From DASRDB01 sp035652815 (GTDB lineage: Bacteria; Chloroflexota; Ktedonobacteria; Ktedonobacterales; Ktedonobacteraceae), in assembly GCA_035652815.1 (NCBI GenBank), contig DASRDB010000017.1, forward strand, positions 1 through 64,000: a DNA stretch of 64,000 nt, in the 5' to 3' direction. Below are positions 1 through 7,033 of the stretch, piece after piece (within the stretch, counting starts at the first letter, position 1; the number at the start of each line of letters is the position of its first letter). The notes below the pieces were generated by a model. It did not search any database. It saw nothing but the letters and a program-made list of their open reading frames with translations, and was not told the DNA's origin. Position numbers and translations under genes: made by a program.

Positions 1-99
1 GTGAATGCCTTCACTCAATCCCAGGACTGCTCGTGGTGTGGTTGCAAGCGTTCGCATGGCGGAAATGATCGCCATTAGGGCGCGTTCTTTCTCGGTCAT
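1..99 (-). CDS. Partial hypothetical protein (N-terminal 33 residues)
   Basis: The reading frame begins MTEKERALMAII and runs off the left edge, so only the first 33 residues are visible. The start is chosen because GAGGGAAAG lies just upstream of the ATG. It is too short to assign to a family. It has the same orientation as the leftward gene block that begins at 4695 and is probably a later gene of that mobile block. Confidence 0.5.
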   Translation of the reverse strand, partial: MTEKERALMAIISAMRTLATTPRAVLGLSEGIH

Positions 100-175
100 C
101 TTTCCCTCATTTTTATGGGTGTAAAGCGGCCTTTACCGACGTTATTGTGTCATGGTGGAACCGACTACGCAAGGG

Positions 176-412
176 CTATTTCGGCGCAATCTGGCAGGCA
201 TCCCAGCGTTCCACCAGGGTCCGAATCTGTGCGCGTTGTCCGTCGGTCAACTGCGCAGACTCGGCGAGTTGGTACAACAAAAAGCCTTTGATGGCTCCGA
301 CCGCCGCATAATACTGGGTCGGCGGCTCGTCCGTCGCGGCGATGCGCTCCAGGTCCGCGATGGTTTCGCTCAACGCAACATCAAGCATGGACACGTGCAT
401 CGTATTGCTCAT
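176..412 (-). CDS. Small hypothetical protein
   Basis: This 78-residue protein starts MSNTMHVSMLDV and I do not recognise it. An upstream in-frame ATG exists at 430, but AGGAGAG sits five bases before the ATG at 412, so the shorter start is preferred. The sequence is mildly acidic and probably all helical (LSETIADLERIAATDE, then a Leu/Gln-rich segment), with no membrane segment and a single Cys. It is divergent from the gene at 470, and about 57 bp separate the two starts, so their promoters must lie back to back. It belongs to the accessory block. Confidence 0.6.
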   Translation of the reverse strand: MSNTMHVSMLDVALSETIADLERIAATDEPPTQYYAAVGAIKGFLLYQLAESAQLTDGQRAQIRTLVERWDACQIAPK

Positions 413-469
413 ATACGCTCTCCTCTTCATCTGCTATACTGGGACTATCTTCCTACGCTGGGGGTATTC

Positions 470-745
470 ATGAAAAACGCAACCGCTCGTGCTGAGCGTC
501 CTACTATACATGCTGTTCCACCTGCACCCGAAAGCACCGATCCGGCGGCACTCAAACGCCGCTCCTACTATGCCACCGGCGATGACGACCAGGCCGTTTC
601 CGAGATCCGCCGCAAGTTCGGTCTCTCGACCGATAGCGATGCGGTGCGCCTGGCGCTACGCCTGGTTGCCGGAGATGCGGTCAAATGGAGCATCATTCCG
701 GGCAAAACGAAGAAGATCGTGGTGAAAGTGAAACTTCGGCAGTAA
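470..745 (+). CDS. Small basic protein, possibly ribbon-helix-helix-like
   Basis: This 91-residue protein starts MKNATARAER. The frame is open further upstream (to 152), but that part is antisense to the 176-412 gene, so the ATG at 470 is preferred. The middle segment, DQAVSEIRRKFGLSTDSDAVRLALRLVAG, could fit a strand plus two helices of a ribbon-helix-helix DNA-binding fold. The tail is very basic (GKTKKIVVKVKLRQ). A small DNA-binding regulator of the element is plausible, but the fold is inferred from the pattern only. Its stop codon lies inside the 30-bp palindrome at 738-767. Confidence 0.6.
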   Translation: MKNATARAERPTIHAVPPAPESTDPAALKRRSYYATGDDDQAVSEIRRKFGLSTDSDAVRLALRLVAGDAVKWSIIPGKTKKIVVKVKLRQ

Positions 746-767
746 TCACGATATCGTGATTACTGCC
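738..767. repeat. Perfect 30-bp loopless palindrome between convergent genes
   Basis: Each half is GGCAGTAATCACGAT followed directly by its exact reverse complement, with no spacer. It covers the stop codon of the rightward gene ending at 745 and lies 12 bp before the end of the leftward gene at 779. It could act as a two-way terminator or a dimeric protein-binding site. No T-run follows it on either strand. Confidence 0.85.
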
Positions 768-778
768 TCCCGCTGCTC

Positions 779-997
779 TTAACGCTGGCGAGTGTCGTCC
801 TGCTCACACGCGCAAGGCTCGCATTTGCACTGCCCGCACCGTCTATGATAGACGGTGCGGTGATAGGCATAGTCCGCCGGACTCATGTTTGCCCAAATCC
901 ACTGCCCGCAAGAACACTGGATTTGCCAATTGCGGCGCTCCTCGCCGTGGAACTCGCGCAGCGGATCGTACTCGGGGTGGATCGCCATTTTGCTCAT
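779..997 (-). CDS. Small Cys-rich putative zinc-binding protein
   Basis: This 72-residue protein starts MSKMAIHPEYDP. It contains CSCGQW near residue 28 and then RRCGQCKCEPCAC near the C-terminus, so a zinc ribbon or similar metal site is likely. It starts within the last four bases of the upstream HAD gene (ATGA overlap), so the two are probably translationally coupled. No catalytic motif is visible. It may be a small nucleic-acid-binding or regulatory protein of the element. Confidence 0.6.
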   Translation of the reverse strand: MSKMAIHPEYDPLREFHGEERRNWQIQCSCGQWIWANMSPADYAYHRTVYHRRCGQCKCEPCACEQDDTRQR

Positions 998-1620
998 TCT
1001 GCTTCCTCCTCGGGAAAATCGGGCAGGAATGGATCGCCCTGGCCGGCGGCACCTTCTGCCGGATCGACCACGGCAGCCAGGCTCTTATACAATCTGACCG
1101 GGCAGCGCTTTTCGACCACACGCCTGATATGGTCAAGATGGGGCTGCTCGTCATCAACGACCAGCAATACTTCGGCATTGAGCGTGCGCACCAGTGTATC
1201 CGCCATCCCGGCCTTCCAGACGATGGTTTTCACGTACTGGAAGGCCGAACTCTTCATGACCAGAAGTGTCTGGTCATCGTGCAGGCCTGCATTGAGCAAT
1301 TGCAAGAGTGTGGCGTCTTCCATCGCAGTAGGCCGCGAGGTGAGGTAGACAATGCGAAAGCCCTCGCGGCGCAGGTTGACAATCGCCTCTTGCGCTCCAG
1401 GGACGAGGGTATCAAGCGTGCAGGCTGCTGGATCAAGCGCCACGCGCCAGTAAACCTCTACCGCCTGTTTTTCTGGATCAGCGCCAGAAAAGAGGGCATT
1501 GATCCGGTCATCATAAGAACGATTGTTGAGAAAATCCTCTTTGGCCTGCTCGGCCCGCCGAAATCGCGCAGTGGCATCAATCACTACGCCATCAAGATCA
1601 ATGAGCGCCAGTTTGGTCAT
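994..1620 (-). CDS. HAD-superfamily phosphatase
   Basis: This 208-residue protein belongs to the haloacid dehalogenase fold. Motif I is DLDGVV (residues 8-13) with the nucleophilic Asp and the general acid two residues later. LTSRP (about 95) is motif II and VVDDE (about 153) is the metal-binding acid motif. Phage HAD proteins of this size act as 5'(3')-nucleotidases or as polynucleotide 3'-phosphatases. The substrate cannot be read from the sequence. It has AAAGGA before its ATG, overlaps the gene upstream by 23 bp and the gene downstream by 4 bp, and so sits inside the leftward operon. Confidence 0.7.
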   Translation of the reverse strand: MTKLALIDLDGVVIDATARFRRAEQAKEDFLNNRSYDDRINALFSGADPEKQAVEVYWRVALDPAACTLDTLVPGAQEAIVNLRREGFRIVYLTSRPTAMEDATLLQLLNAGLHDDQTLLVMKSSAFQYVKTIVWKAGMADTLVRTLNAEVLLVVDDEQPHLDHIRRVVEKRCPVRLYKSLAAVVDPAEGAAGQGDPFLPDFPEEEAE

Positions 1621-1861
1621 GGATATTTCCTTTCTCGCCTGGCTGAAGGAACCACTGCCAGGCGTCTACTAACGATTGCCATTGTTCCAGTGTCCACACC
1701 GTCGCGGTGCGCTGGCCTGGCCGCAGGGTGGCAATCACACGATAGCCCCAGTCTTTCTTGCCAGTTTTGCCCCACTTGTTCTGCTCGCAGCGGGCCGAGA
1801 TCTGGCCCGGATACTCGCGTTCGATGGTGGCGACAAGCTGCTCGGCTTCTGTTCGATTCAT
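1598..1861 (-). CDS. Small hypothetical protein
   Basis: The 87-residue protein starts MNRTEAEQLVATIEREYPG. A longer open frame extends to 1972, but the ATG at 1861 overlaps the stop of the upstream gene as ATGA, the usual arrangement in this operon. The segment ATLRPGQRTATVWTLEQWQSLVDAW suggests a small alpha/beta domain. I do not recognise the family. It overlaps the HAD gene by 23 bp, which supports co-translation. Confidence 0.55.
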   Translation of the reverse strand: MNRTEAEQLVATIEREYPGQISARCEQNKWGKTGKKDWGYRVIATLRPGQRTATVWTLEQWQSLVDAWQWFLQPGEKGNIHDQTGAH

Positions 1862-2088
1862 ACAAGCAGCCTCCGCAACTGTTGTCGGATGGAATTCGGT
1901 GCGCGAGGCGGCAGCCAGCAGACGAGGCAGCGAAATCCACGCGCCACTCTGGTCCAAATGACCGAGCCACACACCTCACACGGAGAGCCATGCAAACAGG
2001 CCTGATAGCTTTCTGGCAAGCGTTTGAGCAGGTCGATGCTGGCGAGCGTGCGCGCCCGCAGCTCCGGATCCTCAATTATTTTGGACAT
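1858..2088 (-). CDS. Small Cys-containing hypothetical protein
   Basis: This 76-residue protein starts MSKIIEDPELRARTLASIDLL. An N-terminal helical part is followed by CEVCGSVIW and FRCLVCW, two CxxC-like pairs that would make a single zinc knuckle. The end is basic. It overlaps the upstream gene by 13 bp and the downstream one by 4 bp. It resembles the small zinc-finger proteins often encoded by phages and plasmids, and its exact role is unknown. Confidence 0.55.
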   Translation of the reverse strand: MSKIIEDPELRARTLASIDLLKRLPESYQACLHGSPCEVCGSVIWTRVARGFRCLVCWLPPRAPNSIRQQLRRLLV

Positions 2089-2354
2089 ACCGGTTCCTCG
2101 CGCAGCGCAGCCTGAATCGAGGGCTGCGCAAGCTGATTCTCGTCATCCAGGACCTCGCAGATGTGACCAATCATCTCGGCAGAGAAATCGTCCTCGTTGA
2201 GGTCTAGCGCGCCAGGTACGGTCGTATGAAGCAGGATATCAAGACTCTCGGGAATTGGCTGGCCCAGGACCTGGTAATGATCCAGGACAGCGACCGTGAG
2301 ATTAGTAAGCCTCCAGGTCTGGGGCGTCAAGGCGGGAGCGAGTGTTGCCGGCAT
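2076..2354 (-). CDS. Small hypothetical protein
   Basis: The 92-residue protein starts MPATLAPALTPQTWRLTNL. AAGGAGGT lies seven bases before the ATG at 2354, which decides against the GTG at 2360. The ATG shares one base with the upstream stop (TAATG). The sequence is acidic and rich in Leu and Glu in the second half, with no Cys pairs and no membrane helix. I do not recognise it. It is part of the tightly packed leftward operon. Confidence 0.55.
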   Translation of the reverse strand: MPATLAPALTPQTWRLTNLTVAVLDHYQVLGQPIPESLDILLHTTVPGALDLNEDDFSAEMIGHICEVLDDENQLAQPSIQAALREEPVCPK

Positions 2355-2731
2355 TAGCACACCTCCTTTGCCACGGAGTGCAGGCCAGCTTCCCGCTCGA
2401 CTTCTCCCTGATCCAGGAGCAGATTAGCGACTGCCCGAGGCGCGAGCAAGAGGCCAACCTCGGTCAGCTCGCGATCCACCTCATACACCGCGCAGGCCAC
2501 GATCTGGCCCTCGCGGCGCGCCAGGAAGGTGAGTGATTCTCCATCGCTCACGGCCAATCTTTCCGTACAGCCGGTATTGTGAATGTCCGCGACCTGCACC
2601 TCATCAGGATGCTCAACCAGGACCGTCAGCACAAAATCCGGGTCCAGGTGAAACAGGTCGCAGGCAATCGTCACAATTGCGCCATTCCCAAGCACGTAAT
2701 AGCGCAGGTAGACCTCAATCAGATGACTCAT
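2354..2731 (-). CDS. Hypothetical protein
   Basis: This 125-residue protein starts MSHLIEVYLRYYVLGNGAIV. It has a regular strand-like beginning followed by LTFLARREGQIVACAVYEVDRELTEVG, and looks like a small soluble alpha/beta protein. No known motif is visible. Its start overlaps the upstream stop as ATGA, and the operon-typical GAGAGGGTAAC motif (reverse complement at 2737-2747) precedes it. Function unknown. Confidence 0.55.
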   Translation of the reverse strand: MSHLIEVYLRYYVLGNGAIVTIACDLFHLDPDFVLTVLVEHPDEVQVADIHNTGCTERLAVSDGESLTFLARREGQIVACAVYEVDRELTEVGLLLAPRAVANLLLDQGEVEREAGLHSVAKEVC

Positions 2732-2952
2732 GTGTCGTTACCCTCTCTTTTTCCTGGGGATGCAGCCTCCAGGTCGATTCGGAGGCTGCTTGATGATTGG
2801 GGCTTCGCTGCGTTCCGCTGGCATTCAGGACAGGGCTGCTCGCGCCATTTTCTGACAAGCGATAGCGTCAGGCAATCCACGATGATCTGCCTGCTGTGTC
2901 CGCAGCTATGGTCGATTCGTATCGAATGAGTATAGTGGCGACGGGCAGGCAT
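2728..2952 (-). CDS. Small zinc-binding hypothetical protein
   Basis: This 74-residue protein starts MPARRHYTHSIRIDHSCGHSRQ. The ligands CGHS, then CL and CPECQ, fit a single zinc site of the rubredoxin or zinc-ribbon type. The tail is low in structure. It ends inside the next gene (ATGA overlap at 2728-2731). It could be a DNA- or RNA-binding accessory of the element. No specific family is recognised. Confidence 0.55.
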   Translation of the reverse strand: MPARRHYTHSIRIDHSCGHSRQIIVDCLTLSLVRKWREQPCPECQRNAAKPQSSSSLRIDLEAASPGKREGNDT

Positions 2953-2955
2953 GGC

Positions 2956-3495
2956 TTACTCGTCTTCATCGCTTATGGGAGGCAATTCATCCTCCACCGC
3001 GCCCGTTTCGTCTGGCACAACAAGCGGAGCGTTCTCAGCCGTTGCTGGAGCCTCCACTTTGGCCTGCTGAACAACATCAGCCAGGAACAAGAGGAAAGCG
3101 TGTTTGGTACGCAAAAAGGCGTGTGACGACGGCCAAATCGTGTACTGCGCGAAGTGCGCTTGAAGCAGCTCGAACAGTGGGTCGTAAGCGATGGTAGAAC
3201 TCGTGCGTTGGGTGGCAAAGGGAAAGCGCACGCCCTCAACATATTGCGCACCGAGTCCCACGAGGAACGCCTGGTCGAGTTGATCGGTGTCGGCGACGTC
3301 AATCAAAAAACTTTTGCCGGTCAGATTCTCGCCGTACTCTTCGTCATGGAAATACGGCGCTTTCCCGCGTGCCTTGCGCCATTCGTCGAAGCGCTGGCGC
3401 TGGTGATAGTTGAAGAACTGGTAGAAGTGTGTCAAGGCATAGCCAGGCGTGCCTTCCTCCTGGCGCTTGGTCGGCAGTTTAAACTGCTGTGGCAT
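2956..3495 (-). CDS. Hypothetical protein of the accessory block
   Basis: The 179-residue protein starts MPQQFKLPTKRQEEGTPGYA, preceded by AAAAGAGAGGGTAACCCC. It has an aromatic and basic N-terminal part (LTHFYQFFNYHQRQRFDEWRKARG), a middle alpha/beta segment, and a strongly acidic C-terminal tail (about 35 residues ending PPISDEDE). Acidic tails are common in proteins that interact with DNA-replication partners, but no named family is recognised. It lies just downstream of the possible annealing protein, so a role in the same DNA metabolism is a guess from context. Confidence 0.55.
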   Translation of the reverse strand: MPQQFKLPTKRQEEGTPGYALTHFYQFFNYHQRQRFDEWRKARGKAPYFHDEEYGENLTGKSFLIDVADTDQLDQAFLVGLGAQYVEGVRFPFATQRTSSTIAYDPLFELLQAHFAQYTIWPSSHAFLRTKHAFLLFLADVVQQAKVEAPATAENAPLVVPDETGAVEDELPPISDEDE

Positions 3496-3603
3496 GGGGT
3501 TACCCTCTCTTTTCTAAAAACTCCCTTACTCTTCCACAAGTAAGGCGCGTCCACCGGCTCCAGGATTTCAAACCTGCAACCGGCAGCCGTGCATTACTTC
3601 CGG

Positions 3604-4329
3604 CTAGGAAACGTTTTTGCGCTGGGCTCGCCGCTCATTGTACTCGTGGCTGAGCTTGGTAATCAATTCCTTCGCCGCGAGGTAGGTAAGGGCCTCTGGC
3701 TGTTCCAGTTCGGGCTTGCCCAGGTGCTGGCAAAGCTTGCGGAGACTAGAGAGCTGCTGTTCCGTCGCCGGGGCGTCCTCAGCATGCTGGTTAGCTGCGG
3801 GCCGTCCATTGGTCGCAGCGCTGACAGGAGCGGCTGGTACTTTTGGCGGTTCGGCGGTAACCGGTTGGCGATCAACGGGCGCATCTACGATACGATGCTG
3901 CTCATCAAGCTCGGGGGCGAACTGGGTGCCATAGCCGAGGGCTGCGAGCGCGCGGCCAATCGCGCCAGTTTCAGCTTTCTCATAGTAGTCAGGAAAATCG
4001 ACGGCCCTTTCGGATTTATGGCCGGTGGCGCGCCCGCCTTTACCGTCGGTCACGACCGCCCTGAACCGGGCAAAACCCTTTGCCTTCTTCACCACTTTTT
4101 CGGAGCGGCGGGTGTCATTGTTCCACTGGTAGGTCTCGACTTCAAATTCGCGATCTGGGTCGTATTCGAGTTCCTCGGTGTCGATGGTTCCTTGCGGGCA
4201 CGCCAGCCGGAACCAGACCAGCCGCCACTGTACCGGCAGGTAGTCGGCAGAGCCACCACGGTTTTTAATCTGCATCAAATGGTCATTGGGGTTGAACGAG
4301 AGCTGCTCGCCCGATGATGTCTGTGTCAT
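3604..4329 (-). CDS. Possible phage-type single-strand annealing (Rad52-like) protein
   Basis: The 241-residue protein starts MTQTSSGEQLSFNPND; AAGAGAGGGTATT precedes this ATG, so the upstream ATG at 4371 is rejected. The key segment is DYYEKAETGAIGRALAALGYGT (about residues 108-129), which resembles the AxTxAIGRALAxxGYG signature I associate with phage single-strand annealing proteins of the Rad52/Sak/ERF group. A Pro/Ala-rich linker follows, then a short helical C-terminal domain (about 195-241), a layout also seen in annealing proteins that bind partner proteins. If correct, it would pair complementary strands during element recombination. The family call rests on one motif. Confidence 0.45.
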   Translation of the reverse strand: MTQTSSGEQLSFNPNDHLMQIKNRGGSADYLPVQWRLVWFRLACPQGTIDTEELEYDPDREFEVETYQWNNDTRRSEKVVKKAKGFARFRAVVTDGKGGRATGHKSERAVDFPDYYEKAETGAIGRALAALGYGTQFAPELDEQHRIVDAPVDRQPVTAEPPKVPAAPVSAATNGRPAANQHAEDAPATEQQLSSLRKLCQHLGKPELEQPEALTYLAAKELITKLSHEYNERRAQRKNVS

Positions 4330-4416
4330 AATACCCTCTCTTGATTTCATCTTCGCCCGCGTGAGGCGCATCTACCAGCCGAGCGGTCCCGACTGGCAGA
4401 GGTGCATCAGTAAGCG

Positions 4417-4695
4417 TTACGCTGCATTCTTTTTGATCTGGTAAAGCTTCACGCGCTCTACTAGTCCAGCCGCAACGCGCTCATCCTTTGTGCTGGTGTG
4501 CCACACACCATCTATCTGTACAACGCGGTAGTAGTAGCCAGCGAACTTCAGGCTGGAAACGAAATAGCTGCCGTTATACTCGAAAATGTCCTGATCGCTG
4601 TTCCATTCAACGGTTTCGCGACGGACATGGGGAGCAACGCTGCGCTCGTAAATATGTGGCCGGTTGATGGCGGCGATAGTGCGACGACTAGACAT
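4417..4695 (-). CDS. Small hypothetical protein, first gene of the leftward operon
   Basis: The 92-residue protein starts MSSRRTIAAINRPHIYERSV. CAAGAGAGGGTATCCATT precedes this ATG, so the longer frame to 4740 is rejected. The N-terminus is basic and the middle has aromatic strands (YNGSYFVSSLKFAGYYYRVVQIDGVWHTS) suggesting a small beta-rich fold. It is the first gene after the promoter at 4745-4773. Function unknown; it could be an early or regulatory gene of the element. Confidence 0.55.
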   Translation of the reverse strand: MSSRRTIAAINRPHIYERSVAPHVRRETVEWNSDQDIFEYNGSYFVSSLKFAGYYYRVVQIDGVWHTSTKDERVAAGLVERVKLYQIKKNAA

Positions 4696-4744
4696 AATGG
4701 ATACCCTCTCTTGAACGTTTTTTGTACCTCTCGGGTACAAGTAA

Positions 4745-4773
4745 ATAGTACCATATCTTCATACAATTGTCAA
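4745..4773 (-). promoter_or_regulatory. Strong sigma-A-type promoter of the leftward operon
   Basis: On the minus strand TTGACA (4768-4773) and TACTAT (4745-4750) are separated by exactly 17 bp. Transcription would start about 40 bp before the first gene at 4695. The -35 box lies inside the spacer of the 12-bp inverted repeat at 4757-4789, so a protein bound there would block it. Confidence 0.8.
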
Positions 4774-4871
4774 GAGAAATTGTATGAAGTTTTATGACTT
4801 TTTCAAAAATTGTCAGAAGTTCCTTGACTTTAATAAGATGAATATTGTACTCTATCTTCATACCGATGAAG
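4754..4871. promoter_or_regulatory. Divergent control region with repeated operator-like sites
   Basis: CTTCATACAATT (4757-4768) is repeated inverted at 4778-4789 with a 9-bp spacer. TATCTTCATAC occurs at 4754-4764 and again at 4853-4863. The second copy forms CTTCAT-ACCG-ATGAAG (4856-4871). A rightward promoter candidate, TTGACT (4824-4829), 18 bp, TACTCT (4848-4853), lies between the two sites. The layout is that of a phage or plasmid switch. Confidence 0.7.
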
Positions 4872-5176
4872 GGAGGGATACAGACCTGGAACAAAAAATA
4901 CTCAATACAAAGGGCGCTGCTGCCCGCTTAGGTTGTACCGAGAACTGGATTCATAAACTGGTATATTCGGGGCGACTAAAAGCCTATATGTATGATGAGA
5001 CAGGAACACTCGTAGAACGGGAGCCTGGCACATCACGCCAAGGGCAGGGACTCTACTTCAATGAGGCAGATATTGTCGCATACCAGCAATTTCAGAGACG
5101 TGGTAAAGGGCGACCGGCTGGCAGCAAGAGCAGAAAACAGAGAGAGGGAAAACAGGAACACCAAGAAGCTGCATAG
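4838..5176 (+). CDS. HTH (MerR/excisionase-like) DNA-binding protein
   Basis: The core NTKGAAARLGCTENWIHKLVYSGRLKAYM is a winged helix-turn-helix of the MerR/excisionase type. It is followed by YFNEADIVAYQQF and a very basic tail (RGKGRPAGSKSRKQREGKQ). The start is uncertain: ATG at 4784 and 4838 are in frame but lack a ribosome site, and the promoter at 4824-4853 would put the RNA start beyond both. GGGAGGG followed by an in-frame CTG at 4886 is a third option. It faces the leftward operon and probably controls it or acts as a recombination directionality factor. Confidence 0.65.
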   Translation: MNIVLYLHTDEGRDTDLEQKILNTKGAAARLGCTENWIHKLVYSGRLKAYMYDETGTLVEREPGTSRQGQGLYFNEADIVAYQQFQRRGKGRPAGSKSRKQREGKQEHQEAA

Positions 5177-5282
5177 CCCCCTGGCTGGCACGTAGAAGTT
5201 ACCAGGCCTCGCCGCGCCAGCCAACAAGCTATTCAGCATCAGTATATCATTTCTGAGGATAGCACCTTGACAACCGAAGAGT

Positions 5283-5849
5283 TCACGATTGCATCAGGGT
5301 AAGCGTACAGGACGCTGGCTCCAACTGCATAGCAATGTCACCCACATTGCTATGATAGTCGAAGAGGTTACTCACCGTATTGAACTGGCGCGCATCGGAT
5401 GGTAAGAACTGCGAGCAATACTGCTTCGTCTGCTGGTTGCTCCAATTCGCCCCGCTCGTCACGAGAACGGCAGTCACCCTGCCTTGAGCATCAGCACGTG
5501 CATTGACCAGCGTTTGCTGGTCCTGATCGACGATCCAGGTGGGGCTGTTATCAACACCGGTGGTTGTGGGATTGCCGAATTTGCCGTAGAAATCGGACAA
5601 TGGTCCGCCAATGGTCGGGGTGCCATGTGTTGGCTTGATCGTGTGGGTTGGTTGCGAAGTTGGCATGCTGGTGGGTTTCTCCTTCGTTGGAGTGGATATG
5701 GCCCGTGTCGGCTGTGTGGCCTGGGTGGTTGGCGTTATGGTCATATGGGTTGCCGCGATTACAATGAGGAGCAAGAACAGCGCGGCAAGCGCACCACAGC
5801 CGATTTGACAGCCACGAGGTAAGTGACGTTTGCGAGGGAAAGGTGCCAT
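5283..5849 (-). CDS. Membrane-anchored extracellular protein with Thr/Pro linker
   Basis: This 188-residue protein starts MAPFPRKRHLPRGCQ. A basic N-terminus precedes one hydrophobic helix (about residues 16-36, ALAALFLLLIVIAAT), then a Thr/Pro-rich linker (about 38-82), and a globular end (about 83-188) with two Cys that could form a disulfide. This is the shape of a signal-anchored outside protein. The globular part is not recognised. The neighbour at 5868-6473 has the same layout and lies 18 bp upstream, so the two are co-transcribed. Confidence 0.6.
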   Translation of the reverse strand: MAPFPRKRHLPRGCQIGCGALAALFLLLIVIAATHMTITPTTQATQPTRAISTPTKEKPTSMPTSQPTHTIKPTHGTPTIGGPLSDFYGKFGNPTTTGVDNSPTWIVDQDQQTLVNARADAQGRVTAVLVTSGANWSNQQTKQYCSQFLPSDARQFNTVSNLFDYHSNVGDIAMQLEPASCTLTLMQS

Positions 5850-5867
5850 AAAAGTATTCCTCCTGAG

Positions 5868-6473
5868 TTAATGTGAATACAGTGGGCGCAGCTCGCCACC
5901 ATGATGCGAACAAGCGCCTTGCACACCGCCAGATAATGAGTAATCGCCATCCTGGCATTCCACCACATAGCCCTGCCCGTTCCAGAAACTGGAGATACAC
6001 GGGAAATAGTCACAAAAGGCCGAGGGTGGATTGTAGATGAGCGATCCGGGGCTGAAATTGTAACACCAGGGATTGTTGTTAACAGCCTGGCAGGAGGGCG
6101 TAGGCGTCGGTGGTGGCGAGGTTGGTTGAGGCCTGGGCGTTGGTGTTGGCCTCTGGGTAGGCGTCGGACTCGGAGCGTGGGTTGGTTTGGGCGTGGGCGT
6201 GATCGCTCGAGTGGGAACGACCCGAGTAGGTGAAGCAGCTCGCGTCGTCAGAACCTGGGCAACTTGCCCTGTTTGCGTTGGAGTCGGTGTGGGAAACGGG
6301 CTCTGCCCAGTGATTCCTTCGTAGATACCGGCATAAGTCCCGACTGCCGCAGCAGACCCACAAAACCCGCAGACTGGCAACAGGAGCAAGATACAGCCGA
6401 TTTTGACCAGGAGGCGCTGGCGTTGCCACCAGCTTGTGAAGCGTTTCAAGCGTGAAGGTGGAGGTGCATACAT
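5868..6473 (-). CDS. Membrane-anchored protein with Pro/Thr linker and DUF3761-like end
   Basis: The 201-residue protein has a basic start, a hydrophobic helix (about residues 23-50), and a long PTPTP-rich linker (about 58-127). The Cys-rich end includes CQDGDYSLSGG and GACSHHGGEL, the pattern of DUF3761 (CxDGxYS...ACSHHGG). Six Cys in the end domain suggest disulfides outside the cell. AAGGGA precedes the ATG. It is first in a two-gene unit with 5283-5849. DUF3761 has no firm function that I know. Confidence 0.6.
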   Translation of the reverse strand: MYAPPPSRLKRFTSWWQRQRLLVKIGCILLLLPVCGFCGSAAAVGTYAGIYEGITGQSPFPTPTPTQTGQVAQVLTTRAASPTRVVPTRAITPTPKPTHAPSPTPTQRPTPTPRPQPTSPPPTPTPSCQAVNNNPWCYNFSPGSLIYNPPSAFCDYFPCISSFWNGQGYVVECQDGDYSLSGGVQGACSHHGGELRPLYSH

Positions 6474-6637
6474 ACGATAATATCCCTTCTACATCCAGTT
6501 TCAATATTGCATCTTTTGTAATAACAGATGGATGAGTTGCTGTCAACGAATCCTGGCACCCGTCCCTGCTGAGGAAGCAAGAATGATACGAAGGTATCGA
6601 ATGTCTGTTATCGAACGTTTGTACAGAACACTTGCTC

Positions 6638-6666
6638 TTGTAATTTTTGTTTCCATAAGGTATTAT
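6638..6666 (+). promoter_or_regulatory. Promoter upstream of the XRE regulator
   Basis: TTGTAA (6638-6643) and TATTAT (6661-6666) are 17 bp apart, placing the transcript start about 35 bp before the ATG at 6709. Confidence 0.55.
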
Positions 6667-6708
6667 CAACTATATGAAACGTATGAACATTCTACACAAG
6701 TGAGCGAC

Positions 6709-6942
6709 ATGAACCTGATGACTGAATATACCGTCCTTGATGCGCGGGTAGAGCTGAACATCAACCAGCAGGCGCTAGCAAAAGAAGCGCATGTGGATCA
6801 GGCTACCATCAGCAATATAGAAAATGGTCGCGTTACCCGTGCGATAACCGCTCGCAAAGTCTGGCGGGCCATCAACAGGCTTCGCGAGCAGCAAGGGCTT
6901 CCGCCGCTCAAATTTGACGATATTTCCTGGAATCTTGCGTAG
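6709..6942 (+). CDS. XRE-family helix-turn-helix regulator
   Basis: The 77-residue protein starts MNLMTEYTVLDARVELNINQ. The HTH is QQALAKEAHVDQATISNIENGRV, with the typical recognition helix ATISNIENG. Only one HTH domain is present, as in small phage or plasmid repressors. The open frame continues up to 6532, but the promoter at 6638-6666 falls inside that extension, so the ATG at 6709 is used. It may control the divergent gene pair at 5283-6473 or the two genes downstream. Confidence 0.7.
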   Translation: MNLMTEYTVLDARVELNINQQALAKEAHVDQATISNIENGRVTRAITARKVWRAINRLREQQGLPPLKFDDISWNLA

Positions 6943-7033
6943 CCTTCTTGCTTTTGTTGTCTCTGGCGCACGCGCCTTTGACATAGATCAGGACCTTAAC
7001 AACTGAAGACGGGTCACAATGAGAGGAAGAACC

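Noticed and set aside
152..469. N-terminal extension of the 470-745 frame
   Set aside because: It is antisense to the well-supported 176-412 gene and has no ribosome site; ATG 470 gives the plausible start.
889..2115. 408-residue rightward open frame
   Set aside because: It lies antisense to five overlapping leftward genes that have ribosome sites and ATGA junctions; its composition is that of a shadow frame.
3589..4317. 242-residue rightward open frame
   Set aside because: It is the antisense of the possible annealing protein, which has the better start and a recognisable motif.
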